From assembly GCF_900105415.1 (NCBI RefSeq), contig NZ_FNSM01000002.1:62001-126000 (forward strand): a DNA stretch of 64,000 nucleotides, given 5' to 3'. The stretch comes from Streptomyces sp. TLI_105. Its GTDB lineage: Bacteria; Actinomycetota; Actinomycetes; Streptomycetales; Streptomycetaceae. The position numbers and the translations under genes were made by a program. Of this stretch, positions 54,848 through 63,777 are shown piece by piece; position 1 is the stretch's first letter; each line of letters opens with the position of its first letter. The notes under the pieces were generated by a model. The model searched no databases, was not told the origin of the DNA, and saw only the letters and a program-made list of their open reading frames with translations.

Positions 54848-55096
54848 ATGGCTAACACGGTGGACAACGCCAAGCAGGAAGGCGCGGACACATGGATCAC
54901 GACCAGGGTGAAGGCCGATCTGCTGACTGAACGAGGCGTCCCCGGCGGAGACATCCATGTGGAGACGTCGCAGGGCGTGGTCTCCCTCTCCAGCGACGTC
55001 GCGGTGACTGAGGCGGAGAAGCACGAGGCCATCCGCATCGCCAAGAACATCAAGGGTGTTCTTGCTGTCCAGGCTGACGGCTTGAAGACCGAGTAG
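54848..55096 (+). CDS. BON-domain protein (OsmY-like)
   Basis: An 82-residue single BON domain: ITTRVKADLLTERGVPGGDI, HVETSQGVVSLSSDVAVTEA, EAIRIAKNIKGVLAVQADGL. No signal peptide, so it is cytoplasmic or attached to the inner side of the membrane. BON domains bind phospholipids or lysine-rich surfaces and are often osmotically or stationary-phase induced. ATG 54848 follows GAGAGGAG. An AT-rich region (54788-54815) with GTGAC...GTCAC arms lies upstream. Confidence 0.85.
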   Translation: MANTVDNAKQEGADTWITTRVKADLLTERGVPGGDIHVETSQGVVSLSSDVAVTEAEKHEAIRIAKNIKGVLAVQADGLKTE

Positions 55097-55112
55097 AACC
55101 GGCCGCCCGGCA

Positions 55113-55145
55113 TGCGGTGCCCCCGCAAGGCGCGGGAGCACCGCA
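55113..55145 (+). terminator. terminator of the BON gene
   Basis: TGCGGTGC-CCCGC (arm 1) and GCGGG-GCACCGCA (arm 2) form a long stem 17 bases after the stop. Confidence 0.72.
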
Positions 55146-55604
55146 GCCCCGTTCAAGAGCAGCAGAAGCGGTAGTGCGCCCGCCCGGGGCCGGACGAGCA
55201 CGGGGCGGGTCAGGTCAGGTCTGCGATATGCCGCCTACATGACAGCGGACCGCTTGGGGACGTACCGCGCCATGCCGGCCACCAGCACACCAAACACCAC
55301 TTCGTGTCAGTGACCAACCGTCGTCGCAGGCCAAAGACCTGCGAGAACATACCTCTCTTGACCATCCATCACTGCCACAGCCTCACCGTCATGAAGCCGG
55401 CACATCGCAGACACACGAGCGTGACAGCGTGACAGCCACTGTCCTCTGACATCGGACCTGAATCGATTGCCAACGAGGTTGAACCGCAGCGCGTACTACC
55501 GGGCCTGGGCTCTTTGTCACTGATGCTGGATCCGAACCGGTGCCGGCAGACGGACGCTCCGCCGTGATGATGGCCCGCTGGTCGACCGGCCACCGGCCGC
55601 CTTG
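55146..55604. other. gene-free stretch after the BON gene
   Basis: About 460 bases without a supportable gene. It is unusually poor in GC for this window around 55270-55470. Confidence 0.4.
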
Positions 55605-57014
55605 TCATACAGGTATGCGTCTGTCCCGGCTCGTTCGCCGTTCCCAGCCCGGAAGCGGCAGGGTGCGGTGCCAGGCGCGGGCCACGAGCACGGTTGTCAG
55701 TACGGCGGCGACGGACGTGAGGGCGAGCGGGAGGTAGCCGGTGAGATGGCCGGCGTTTCCGGTCAGGGCGGGAAGCAAGGACGCTCCGATCATCGCGTAC
55801 AGCCCGACGACAGTGAGCCGGGTGCCGGGGGAGGTGCGGCAGATGCCCTTCCAGGGCCGGGCTGCCGTGCCGGGGGTGGTCGCCTCCTGCGCCGCCCCGG
55901 CCAGACGGCGGATGTCGGAGCGGGGAACGGAGCAGGTGAAACTCTGCCCGTCAGGGGCGACGAAGACTGCCGGGACCGGGCCCTCGCCGTTCACCATGCT
56001 CCAGCGCCGGGCCCAAACCAGCCAGCCCGTCGTCTCGCCGAACTCTGTCGACAGGGCGAGGACGTCGGCGCGGTCGACACACAGTTCGATCGCGCTGACA
56101 TCGTCGACCTCGGCGCTCAGCCAGACCCTGTCGACCACCTTGGTACTGCCGGCCCGGCCGCCAACCGTGGTGTGCGCCTTGTGGACCGCGGTCAGCCGGT
56201 CCACATACCCGGCGTTCACCTCCCCCGCCGCCGCGTCTTCGGCCAGCAGCCTGCGCGGACCGTACTGGGAGACTTGTCCCGGGTTCACGATGCATACGGT
56301 CGCCCAGCACGCCACGAGCAGCAGAACCGCGAACGGCACCAGCGTCCCGCCCTCCAGCGGCACGTACCAGGGCGAGAGGTACGACGAGAGGTCCACACCG
56401 TCGTCCACCCAGCCACCAAGCCCGGGACGACCGGGGGCATGCAGGACACGGACGTACATGCCCTCCTGCGGCGACGAGCCGACGATCCCCCGGTCCACGG
56501 CGAGCACCGTGCCGTCAGCCAGTTCGACCCGCAGATCAGCGAAATAGTAGGCGCCCCGCTTACCTTTGCCGACGCCGGTGTGCTCCCGGTCGCCGACCTG
56601 GACGACGGTCCCGGTCGACACCTGCGGCTGCGCCCGCTGGATCGCGTCGAGCACCTCTCCCTGAGTTCCGTCCGGCCGCAACCCCACGAGGAAGGCCGAG
56701 GCGATTGCGGTGGCGGCAAGCACGAGGGCGAACGCGGGTCCGAGCGGAACGGGGAAAGGCCGGGGGAGCGCCGAGGGGATTGATGGGAGCTCCTCATCGA
56801 GGCCGGAGGTGGGCGGGCCCGGCTCCAGCACGGGCGCCCGGCGCGTGGCCCCCACCCACCCCAGACCGCACACGAGCGCCACCGACATCGCAACCAGCAT
56901 GTCGACGCGCGGCGCCGCAGCAGTGAAACGCACGACGGGAAGCAGGACCACCGCCGCCACACATATCAGCGCCGCCCTCCCCCACCTGCGGGTCCAATCC
57001 GTGGATCTTCGCAT
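55605..57014 (-). CDS. multi-pass membrane protein of unknown function
   Basis: About 469 residues with hydrophobic segments at the N-terminus (RAALICVAAVVLLPVVRF and MLVAMSVALVCGLGWVG), in the middle (GPAFALVLAATAIASAFLVG; LVPFAVLLLVACWATVCIV) and near the C-terminus (RLTVVGLYAMIGASLLPAL; LPLALTSVAAVLTTVLVA). Between the third and fourth lies an extracytoplasmic beta-rich part (TGTVVQVGDREHTGVG, DLRVELADGTVLAVDR) that looks like a DUF3592-type insert. ATG 57014 was chosen over TTG 57035. No clear partner; function unknown. Confidence 0.7.
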   Translation of the reverse strand: MRRSTDWTRRWGRAALICVAAVVLLPVVRFTAAAPRVDMLVAMSVALVCGLGWVGATRRAPVLEPGPPTSGLDEELPSIPSALPRPFPVPLGPAFALVLAATAIASAFLVGLRPDGTQGEVLDAIQRAQPQVSTGTVVQVGDREHTGVGKGKRGAYYFADLRVELADGTVLAVDRGIVGSSPQEGMYVRVLHAPGRPGLGGWVDDGVDLSSYLSPWYVPLEGGTLVPFAVLLLVACWATVCIVNPGQVSQYGPRRLLAEDAAAGEVNAGYVDRLTAVHKAHTTVGGRAGSTKVVDRVWLSAEVDDVSAIELCVDRADVLALSTEFGETTGWLVWARRWSMVNGEGPVPAVFVAPDGQSFTCSVPRSDIRRLAGAAQEATTPGTAARPWKGICRTSPGTRLTVVGLYAMIGASLLPALTGNAGHLTGYLPLALTSVAAVLTTVLVARAWHRTLPLPGWERRTSRDRRIPV

Positions 57015-57083
57015 CTCCACATCCAACCCTGACAACAGCCTTGAGGGGAACCGAGGTCACCTACGCACTCCTCGTCCTCCGGG

Positions 57084-57262
57084 TCACATGTCCAGGCGAC
57101 CGAACCCGGCATACGTGACATGCAGTCCACCGCGAAGCCCCCGGACGCGGGAGATCGAACCCAGCAACGGTGTCAGCTGGGTGACGTCATGCCTGTTTCC
57201 GCCGGTCAGGGTGACGGCGAGAGGGGTGCCGTGCCGGTCGACGATCAGACATCCGATGCGGT
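57084..57262 (-). pseudogene. IS5-type transposase, C-terminal side fragment
   Basis: LIVDRHGTPLAVTLTGGNRH and DVTQLTPLLGSI, VRGLRGG are typical IS5-family sequence. The Glu end of the domain is missing and the frame stops at 57084. The matching front part lies at 58854-59010 on the other side of the IS110 element. Confidence 0.72.
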
Positions 57263-58853
57263 TAAGGAGTCAAGCCGCAGTCGCGAGGGAAGGTTCGGGT
57301 CGGGTGGGGAACGCAGCGGTTTCGTCGTAGTGGACGCGTTTGGTGAGGCAGTGGTGAAGGCAGCCGATCATGCGGTTGAAGAGGTTGCGTAGGGCCGATA
57401 TGTGGCGGTCGTCGTCAGCGCGGCGGCGGTCGTAGTGCGCTCTTGCGCCTGGTGAGGCGGTCAGGGACGCGAAGGCCCAGAGGTAGCCGGCAGCAGCGAG
57501 GCGCTGATTCTTGATGCGGCGGGCCTTGACGGACAGGCTCTTGCCGGACGCCCGGGTGACCGGTGCGGCTCCGGCGTATGCCTTGAGGCCCTTGGCATCG
57601 GCGAAGCGGGACCGGTCGTCGCCGATCTCGGCGAGCACCCGGGCGCCGGTGAGTGAGCCGAGCCCTGGGAAGCTGGTGATGATCTCGGCGTCCGGGTGTG
57701 CTTCAAAAGCCTCCACCGCTGCTTCGGCGAGTTCATCTGCGCTGATGCAGGCAGTGTCCAGCTTTCGCAGCAATGTCAGGGCCTGACGGCCCATCGCATC
57801 CTCGACCAGCGGGAGTTGGCGCATCTGCGGAACGCGGAGTGCCGCATGCAGACGTGTCACCTCGTCCTCGATGCCACGCTGGCGCCCGGCTCGCTTCAGT
57901 ACGGACCGCAGTTGGGTCCTGGTCAACCGGGCGGCCCGGGCCGGGGTGGGTGCGGCCGCCAGGAGTACTCGGGCGACGGGTGAGTTCAGTCCGCCGAGGA
58001 TCGGCTGAACGGCGTCGAGGTAGCCGGGGAAGTACTCGTGCAGGTGGGATCGGAGCTTGTTGCCGGCCTGCGTGCGGTCCCAGACCGCGTCCTGTTGTGC
58101 ACGGGCGAGGATGGCGACGGCCTGGGCCAGTTCGCTGTCGGCGGGCATCGTCCGGTGTGCCGCGGCATCGGTGCGGAGGATGTTGGCGAGGACCATCGCG
58201 TCGAGGTGGTCGGACTTCTTGCGCACAGCGGTGTGGCGTTCTCGGTATCGGGACGCTGCCATCGGGTTGATCGCGTAGACCGGCCGGTCACTGGCTCGCA
58301 GGCAGGCCACCAGGAGTCCCCGGGAGGTCTCGATGGCCACCGGTATGCGGGTGTCGGGACCGTCACCGTGATCGGCCAGGAGGTCGAGCAGTTGTTGGAG
58401 GCCAGTGGCATCGTCGCTGATCCTGGCCCGGGCCACCAGCTTGCCGTCGTTATCGACGAGGGCAATGTCATGGTGGTCGCTGGCCCAGTCGATTCCGCAG
58501 AACACCCTCATGGGCTTGTCTCACGTCCTTCCTGTCCGTGGCCACATGTTGTTGCTGGTCACAGCCGTGCAGGGGCACGCGACTCCCTAATGGAAGGGCT
58601 CTGGTGGCCCGTCATCCGATCAGCCGTTCGTGACCCCAGCTGCCCGCGGGGGCCTCGGTCTTGGCAGGGGCTCGACGGCTCCCCGGTGAGCTGAGAGGTG
58701 TTCCCCGCGAGGGGCTCGGACCACGGACACCAACGAATCGATCACCCGATCAGTAACGTCGCTGCCAGGGGCACGGGACCAGCGAGCCCGTCTGATCAAA
58801 GGGCTCCGGACCCAGTGGTGCTTCAGGCTTCACCGGCCCCGTGACTCACCATT
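57249..58853 (-). mobile_element. IS110-family insertion sequence nested in an IS5-type gene
   Basis: The two halves of an IS5-type transposase, ...GSKHHL and LIVDRHGTPL..., flank this segment exactly where they should join. Boundaries are given to within about two bases because IS110 elements lack clear inverted repeats. Confidence 0.72.
57270..58511 (-). CDS. IS110-family transposase
   Basis: A 413-residue IS110 transposase: the N-terminal DEDD domain begins FCGIDWASDHHDIALVD, with KKSDHLDAMVLANIL and SELAQAVAILARAQQDAVWD; the C-terminal Tnp_20 domain has ITSFPGLGSLTGARVLAEIG, LKAYAGAAPVTRASGKS. The reading is uninterrupted, so the element may be active. The start is ATG 58511. Confidence 0.9.
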   Translation of the reverse strand: MRVFCGIDWASDHHDIALVDNDGKLVARARISDDATGLQQLLDLLADHGDGPDTRIPVAIETSRGLLVACLRASDRPVYAINPMAASRYRERHTAVRKKSDHLDAMVLANILRTDAAAHRTMPADSELAQAVAILARAQQDAVWDRTQAGNKLRSHLHEYFPGYLDAVQPILGGLNSPVARVLLAAAPTPARAARLTRTQLRSVLKRAGRQRGIEDEVTRLHAALRVPQMRQLPLVEDAMGRQALTLLRKLDTACISADELAEAAVEAFEAHPDAEIITSFPGLGSLTGARVLAEIGDDRSRFADAKGLKAYAGAAPVTRASGKSLSVKARRIKNQRLAAAGYLWAFASLTASPGARAHYDRRRADDDRHISALRNLFNRMIGCLHHCLTKRVHYDETAAFPTRPEPSLATAA

Positions 58854-59010
58854 AGGTGGTGCTTGCTGCCCGGCCGGGCACGGTCGACCGGCGAAGGTCC
58901 GGTGTGAGCCCCCCTTTCAACGCCCGGATGTGCGAGCCGTCGATCAGGTGCGGCCACATACCGGCCTCGGTCCAGTTCCCCCCAGCGTCGCCAGACTGTC
59001 CTGCCTTCTT
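58854..59010 (-). pseudogene. IS5-type transposase, middle fragment
   Basis: HLIDGSHIRALKGG (containing the first catalytic Asp) and, after a frame change near 58925, AHTGPSPVDRARPGSKHHL, which continues across the IS110 element as LIVDRHGTPL. Earlier 5' sequence is missing. Confidence 0.65.
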
Positions 59011-59071
59011 CCAGCCGTGACGGCCGTGCTAGAACGGTGTCGATCATGAGTTCGTGCGGGAGGGAAAGCAG

Positions 59072-59224
59072 ATGCAGAAGAAGAGAATGACCAGGGCAGT
59101 GATGACCGTCCTGCTGTCCGTGGGTGCGGTCGCGGCCATCACGGGATTCTGGGCAACCGGGCATGCGGAGTACTCCGGTTCGGACACCCCGGTCGTGGTC
59201 CTCACCGACGCGGCTGGCGCTTGA
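59072..59224 (+). CDS. small single-pass membrane or secreted peptide
   Basis: A 50-residue reading: QKKRMTRAVMTVLLSVGAVA, AITGFWATGHAEYSGSDTPV, VVLTDAAGA. A positive N-terminus, a hydrophobic core (about 10-28) and a short polar tail fit a signal-anchored or secreted peptide. GGGAGGG lies seven bases before ATG 59072 and a stem-loop follows the stop, which makes a real gene likely despite its size. Not recognised. Confidence 0.5.
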   Translation: MQKKRMTRAVMTVLLSVGAVAAITGFWATGHAEYSGSDTPVVVLTDAAGA

Positions 59225-59226
59225 GG

Positions 59227-59256
59227 TCATCCTGGAGTCGTGCGACGCCAGGATGA
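59227..59256 (+). terminator. stem-loop after the small peptide gene
   Basis: TCATCCTGG (59227-59235) and CCAGGATGA (59248-59256), perfect 9-bp stem three bases after the stop. Confidence 0.6.
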
Positions 59257-59745
59257 TCCCGGGGCCTGACGATTTCGTGCCGCCGTCCTGGTGAGAGACA
59301 TCGAGAAGCAGTCCGCCAAGGGCACGGAGGGATTACAGACCATGGCGGCACAGCCAAAGACGGCCGCTCCTTGCCGTCGAGGACCGCGAGCTTCTGCCGC
59401 TCTGGGCCGTTGACGGTGATCTGCAGGGTGTGGATGCCGGAGACCAGCTTGGTGAGCTGGGTGGACGGACGTCAGGGTGGCCGACGTCGAGGATGACCAT
59501 CTTGGCGGCGCGACACCTGGGAGCGCACAGCAACAGCCCCGCCTGGTAAGACCCGGGCGGGGCTGTTGCACGCCCGCCAGCACGCGGTGGGGGAAGGCCA
59601 CGGGCCGGCTTGGCCGCAGGAGAGGTTCCACGCACTCCACGGCATCGCCTACCCCACCCCTTACGCCCATTCCGGCGGTCCGACGCCCGTATGCGCCGAG
59701 CGGGTCTGTCAATCGAACGGTGTAACGAGGGTGGTTGGGGTTACT
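59257..59745. other. broken-gene or intergenic stretch
   Basis: Leftward frames show protein-like scraps (MVILDVGHPDV, then in another frame KLVSGIHTLQITVNGPERQK, LAVLDGKERPSLAVPP), suggesting a decayed gene that was not recognised. It also holds the strong stem-loop at 59530-59569. Confidence 0.35.
59530..59569. terminator. strong bidirectional stem-loop
   Basis: GCAACAGCCCCGCC (59530-59543) pairs perfectly with GGCGGGGCTGTTGC (59556-59569). Confidence 0.7.
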
Positions 59746-60642
59746 GAACCTTTTTCAACCTCTGCCGGGAGGGTGAAATGGCCTGGTGGGCGAGGGCGTG
59801 ACAGGGCTGGGCCCCTGGTCGTTTGCGTGGTGATCTCACTCATCACACCGGCGACCGAGGGGCCCTGTTGGTTCCGTATCCTTCCATGCTCGACGTCTCG
59901 TACGAGCTCGTCGAGCATGTCTCCTGGCTCATCTACGCCCGAAGGCGTGAACTGAACTCGCCGTGGAGACTGCTTGGTTGTTTCAAACAGGCGCTTCTAG
60001 TTCTGGCGCACCTGCGGAAGAACGAGACGTTCGCTCAGCTCGCGGCCGGCTTCGGCGTCTCAACCGCGACGGCCTGGCGCTACGTCGACGAGACCCTGGA
60101 TGTCCTCGCGGCGTGGGCACCGGGCCTGCGCGAGGCCCTGACCGGCCTGGGCGAGGACGACTTCGTCCTTGTTGACGGCACCCTGATCCCCACCGACCGC
60201 ATCAAGGCGGACGAGCCGTACTACTCCCAGAAGCACAAGCAGCACGGCATGAACGTCCGGGTCATCGCCCGACCGGACGGCACACCGCTCTGGTTCTCCC
60301 GGGCCACGCCAGGACGCACCCATGGCCTGACCGCGGCCCGAGCCCACGGCATCGTCCAGGCCTGCCTCACCAGGCAGATCCTCGTCCTCGCCGACCGCGC
60401 CTACCAAGGTGCCGGCGCCACCGTCCGCACCCCGTACTATCGCCACCGCGAACAGCCCGAGTACTACCAGCAGTTCAACCGCGACCACGCCCGACTTCGA
60501 GCGCCCGGAGAACGCGCCTTCGCACAGCTGAAGTCATGGCGACTGCTCCGGCGAGCCAGATGCTCCACCCGCCGCATCAGCACCATCGTTCAGGCCGTGC
60601 ACACGCTGCTGAACTGCAACTGTCCAGGATGAAAGAGGCTCA
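59746..60642 (+). mobile_element. IS5-family insertion sequence (DDE_Tnp_4 type), 897 bp
   Basis: Imperfect 16-bp inverted ends GAACCTTTTTCAACCT (59746-59761) and GAGCCTCTTTCATCCT (complement of 60627-60642), flanked by ACT on each side (59743-59745 and 60643-60645), a probable 3-bp target duplication. Confidence 0.75.
59886..60632 (+). CDS. IS5-family transposase with N-terminal HTH
   Basis: About 248 residues: the HTH part has LRKNETFAQLAAGFGVSTAT and AWRYVDETLDVLAAW; the DDE_Tnp_4 part has VLVDGTLIPTDRIK (Asp), ILVLADRAYQGAG (Asp) and GERAFAQLKSW (Glu). YYSQKHKQHGMNVRVIARPD is typical. The start may be further upstream (TTG 59868), since relatives begin VYPSxLDVS. Confidence 0.85.
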   Translation: MLDVSYELVEHVSWLIYARRRELNSPWRLLGCFKQALLVLAHLRKNETFAQLAAGFGVSTATAWRYVDETLDVLAAWAPGLREALTGLGEDDFVLVDGTLIPTDRIKADEPYYSQKHKQHGMNVRVIARPDGTPLWFSRATPGRTHGLTAARAHGIVQACLTRQILVLADRAYQGAGATVRTPYYRHREQPEYYQQFNRDHARLRAPGERAFAQLKSWRLLRRARCSTRRISTIVQAVHTLLNCNCPG

Positions 60643-60684
60643 CTGGGTGGCGCCCTCGGGTGTATTGGCCTGCGACCCGGCTTT

Positions 60685-62370
60685 CTATGGCAGGGCACGC
60701 CGGGGTTCAGGTGCTGTGGGGGGCCATGCATTTCCTTCGTGGTGATCGGTGCTCTGCTGCATGTCTTCGGAGAGGAGGTGGGCAAGGAGGATGCCGGTGG
60801 CGCGCCGGCTCAGAGTACGAGCGGCATCGATGAGGCGTAGGTGCTGATGGACGGGCAGGGACAGGGCAATGCTGGAGGCCCTGCGGGGCAGGCCGAGAGA
60901 GAAGGCCACGCAGAGTGCCTTCTCCGAGTATTCGAGCAGGTCGAACTGGGCCGAGTGTGGTCCCGGTCCGTCCAGTTCCTCGATCAGTGTGTGCCGGCTG
61001 GTGATGGTCCGGCCGGTGAGCTGGACCGAGGGGTAGCGGGAGAGATGGTCCATGCGGGAGGCGAAGTCGAGTTGGGCCAAGAGGCTCTTGCCGTTGGCGC
61101 TCGCGTGTCCGGTGACGCTGAACGGGGCGACCTCTTCGACGGGTGGAGCGGTCTGGCTGGAAGAGGACTCGCGGACCGTGATCTCTCCTTCGGTGTAGGT
61201 GCTGACGTAGACCGCCGCACTGAGTTCGTCGCGGAGGGATGCGAGTGTGTCCTGAAGGAGCGTGTGCTCCTGCTCTGATGCGGTGGCCAGTTTCATCAGC
61301 GGCCCGGGGAAGTGAGCGCCGCCGACGGTGTCGACGAACTGTTCCCCACGGAGCCAGTCCAGCAGCCGGACAATCTGGTTCATGGGCATCTGGGACCGTC
61401 GGGCGAGAGCGCGGGTGTCGATGCCGTCGGCGTCGTGGATGAGCAGGAGCACGTCGCGTGCTCGCTGAGTGGCCTGCCATCGGGCAGGGACTACGGCGGG
61501 GGTGGTGCTGTGGCGTGCCATGTCGGTGAGGACAGCTGGCCGCAGGGCCCTGGCGGACCACCAAGGCTCGCCCCGGAGGTCGACGGAACCGTGGACGACA
61601 AAGGGGCGCACGGGGACGGTCGGGCTCAGGTCGGGTACGGGTAGGGTCAGCCCGCCGGCCAGCGCGGTCAGCCGGGGCCGGTCCGTGTCCGGCAGTGTGC
61701 GGGGACGCGGGGCAGGGCCGTACTGCTTGGGCAGCGTGGGGGCGGGGACGAGGACGAGTCCGGTCTGTCCCGGCTGCCTTTCCTCTCCTTCTGGATCAGC
61801 GGCTCGGGATGCCTCGGGAGCGGTGCTGGGGTGGCGGTCGGGATGGAATGGAGCAGGGTACGGGTCGGGCTGCAGGAGCTGAAGGGGGATGCCGAGCAGG
61901 CGTCGCAGCTCCTCGAAGAAGGAGGTGTCCTCGGTCTGCGACAGGGCACCGGGGCCGGGCGTGCGGCCGGCGGCTGCGTCGAGCAGGCGTTCGGCGTCGC
62001 CGTGTCCGTGCCGAGCGGCCTCCTCGACGAGGAACCATGCGTCGTCTGTCCAGCAGGCATTGGCCCGCAGCACGACCACAGCGAGACGGAGCAGCGCTCC
62101 TGGGTGTCCGGCCGAGGCCGCTGTGCCCAGCCAGTCGGCCGCGGTGGACAGTTCGCCACGGCGCAATGCTTTCGATCCGAGCCGGTAGTGAGCGTTTGCT
62201 CGCTCCCGTCCCTCTACGTCCTGCTTGTACAGGTGGGTCAGTGGTCCGAAGTCGCCGTCTGGGCGGTCCCAGAAGTCCGGTGGTCCGGTGAGCTGGTTCA
62301 TGAGTGTCAGGAGCGCAGCCCCGGCTTCCGGCGCCGGGCGGCCGCCGCTGTCCTGGTTGAAGCGGCTCAC
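60685..62370 (-). CDS. Sel1-like/IclR-like fusion regulator
   Basis: A 561-residue protein. The N-terminus has tetratrico/Sel1-like repeats (about 45-130: HYRLGSKALRRGELSTAADW, ASAGHPGALLRLAVVVLRAN, AARHGHGDAERLLDAA), then a Pro-rich linker (about 160-260). A winged helix similar to IclR follows (ARDVLLLIHDADGIDTRALA, MPMNQIVRLLDWLRGEQFVD) and an IclR-type effector domain to the end (AAVYVSTYTEGEITVRE, VTGHASANGKSLLAQLD, ALCVAFSLGLPRRASSIALS). The fusion is unusual. GTG 62370 overlaps the stop of the sigma-like gene (GTGA). Confidence 0.72.
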   Translation of the reverse strand: MSRFNQDSGGRPAPEAGAALLTLMNQLTGPPDFWDRPDGDFGPLTHLYKQDVEGRERANAHYRLGSKALRRGELSTAADWLGTAASAGHPGALLRLAVVVLRANACWTDDAWFLVEEAARHGHGDAERLLDAAAGRTPGPGALSQTEDTSFFEELRRLLGIPLQLLQPDPYPAPFHPDRHPSTAPEASRAADPEGEERQPGQTGLVLVPAPTLPKQYGPAPRPRTLPDTDRPRLTALAGGLTLPVPDLSPTVPVRPFVVHGSVDLRGEPWWSARALRPAVLTDMARHSTTPAVVPARWQATQRARDVLLLIHDADGIDTRALARRSQMPMNQIVRLLDWLRGEQFVDTVGGAHFPGPLMKLATASEQEHTLLQDTLASLRDELSAAVYVSTYTEGEITVRESSSSQTAPPVEEVAPFSVTGHASANGKSLLAQLDFASRMDHLSRYPSVQLTGRTITSRHTLIEELDGPGPHSAQFDLLEYSEKALCVAFSLGLPRRASSIALSLPVHQHLRLIDAARTLSRRATGILLAHLLSEDMQQSTDHHEGNAWPPTAPEPRRALP

Positions 62371-62984
62371 AGCCCTCGACCTTTCTTCTCCACGCGTCGT
62401 GTCTTCTTTTTCCGGTGCCCGTCTCGGATGTAGTCGCCGAGCTTTCCGCGCAGCTCGATCACGGCCATGTACCGGTCCCGGTGAACGCGGTCCGCGCCTA
62501 TGCCCAGGATCTTGGAGATCTGTGTGTCGGTCAGGCCCTGGCTCTGCAGCTGGACCACCTTGCGGGGACGGCTCAGCGGCATGGCATCGATCGTGGGGAC
62601 GACCAGTTCCTCGAGCGGATCGAAGTCGTCGGCGGGCTGCCGCTGGCTGGGGACCGCCGGGACGAGTCCGGTGTCATCCAGTGGTTCGAGACGCGTCTGC
62701 ACCCGCAGCGTGTCGATCGCCAGGTTCCGCGACGTTCTGCGCAGGTAGGCAGACAGCTGTACCTCGGGGCCGAGTTGGCCGCTCATGACCTTCCTCGCCA
62801 CTTTCAGGTACGCCTCGTGGGCGACGTCCTGGCATGCCTGGTACGAGAGCCGGCGGTTGGTCTTCCTGCGCAGGATCCGTGGCTCCGCCTCCATGAACGT
62901 CTCGTAGCAGTCCCGCAGCCGCTGGAGCAGGTCCGCGTCGACGACCGGACGGGCCGCACCCGGGGCCTGGTCATCCGCTACCAC
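62367..62984 (-). CDS. sigma-70-like (ECF-type) factor
   Basis: A 205-residue protein: region 2-like YQACQDVAHEAYLKVARKVM, LSAYLRRTSRNLAIDTLRVQ; region 4-like IDAMPLSRPRKVVQLQSQGL, TDTQISKILGIGADRVHRDR, a good HTH. It has the ECF layout with a long linker and a basic end (GHRKKKTRRVEKKGRGL). GTG 62984 was chosen since GGAG precedes and it overlaps the stop of the upstream gene. The operon partner is the Sel1/IclR protein. Confidence 0.75.
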   Translation of the reverse strand: MVADDQAPGAARPVVDADLLQRLRDCYETFMEAEPRILRRKTNRRLSYQACQDVAHEAYLKVARKVMSGQLGPEVQLSAYLRRTSRNLAIDTLRVQTRLEPLDDTGLVPAVPSQRQPADDFDPLEELVVPTIDAMPLSRPRKVVQLQSQGLTDTQISKILGIGADRVHRDRYMAVIELRGKLGDYIRDGHRKKKTRRVEKKGRGL

Positions 62985-63283
62985 GGGCGGTGCTCCTTCG
63001 CTGACGGCAGCGCGTGATCCATGCCGTCGGCCTCGCCCACCCGCACAATCACCGACACCGCAGTGCGCGAGACCTGGGTCATGTCGATCTCGACATGAAC
63101 GAAACAGGAGCCATGCACCGAACGCTCGATGCGGGCGGGCACAGGTTCGCCGAAGACAGGGTGCTGCGTCATCCGGGCACCGCGCTGTCGCCGGTCCCAG
63201 TACACCTGCACCACGGCGGCCGCCGTCTGCACGGCAGCCGCGATGGCCGGGGCGAGCCCGGCCCAGTCCAAGGACGACATCAT
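62978..63283 (-). CDS. small protein with N-terminal hydrophobic helix, first gene of the sigma operon
   Basis: A 101-residue protein: SSLDWAGLAPAIAAAVQTAA, AVVQVYWDRRQRGARMTQHP at the start form a membrane anchor; the rest (RIERSVHGSCFVHVEIDMTQ, TAVSVIVRVGEADG) is beta-rich. It overlaps the sigma-like gene by seven bases. Possibly a membrane-linked partner of the sigma factor, but no anti-sigma motif is evident. Not recognised. Confidence 0.6.
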   Translation of the reverse strand: MMSSLDWAGLAPAIAAAVQTAAAVVQVYWDRRQRGARMTQHPVFGEPVPARIERSVHGSCFVHVEIDMTQVSRTAVSVIVRVGEADGMDHALPSAKEHRPW

Positions 63284-63777
63284 GGGAGTCGCTCTCCATC
63301 TGAGGTATCAGAGGCGCGTGGGATGCGCCTTCGCCCTCTTGACGGTCGAGCCTGCCCTGTTCTCCTGCCGGGACCGGAGAAAACCGAAACTGTCCGGAAT
63401 GACGATAGGGCTGATCATTTCTGAACGGTTCGCCCTCATGGGCGCCATGCGTCACGCCCGAAGGCGCATGGTGCCTCCGCGGTCATCCGCCAGAGGAGCC
63501 TCGCGCCGCTGGGGCAGGAGGCTCCTGCAGACCTGGGAACGAGGGGCTTGGACCGGCCGGGCGCCTTGCCGTGCGGGAAAGCGCCGCGGGCTGCATCACC
63601 ATTACTGCCGGGGGCGGGTCCCGATTCCTTGCCGACAGGACTCGCCAGCCCGCCCGTCCCGGCAGGTCTTTGCTGACCTTCAGGAGGGACCGAAGGACCG
63701 CCCGCCTGTGTGTCATTCCGCGCGAGGGTGGGTCGGCTGCCTCCCCGACGTCGGCTCGCCCGGGACTTTCAGGCGGG
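63284..63777. other. gene-free stretch between the sigma operon and the tRNA
   Basis: Holds the leftward promoter of the operon (TTTTCTCCGGTC region near 63375-63425 is less GC-rich). No gene seen. Confidence 0.4.

Noticed and set aside
55369..55608. 79-codon reverse frame with CxxC near the end (TLVCLRCAGF)
   Set aside because: Too short and without a ribosome site or conserved context; only the CxxC pair is suggestive.
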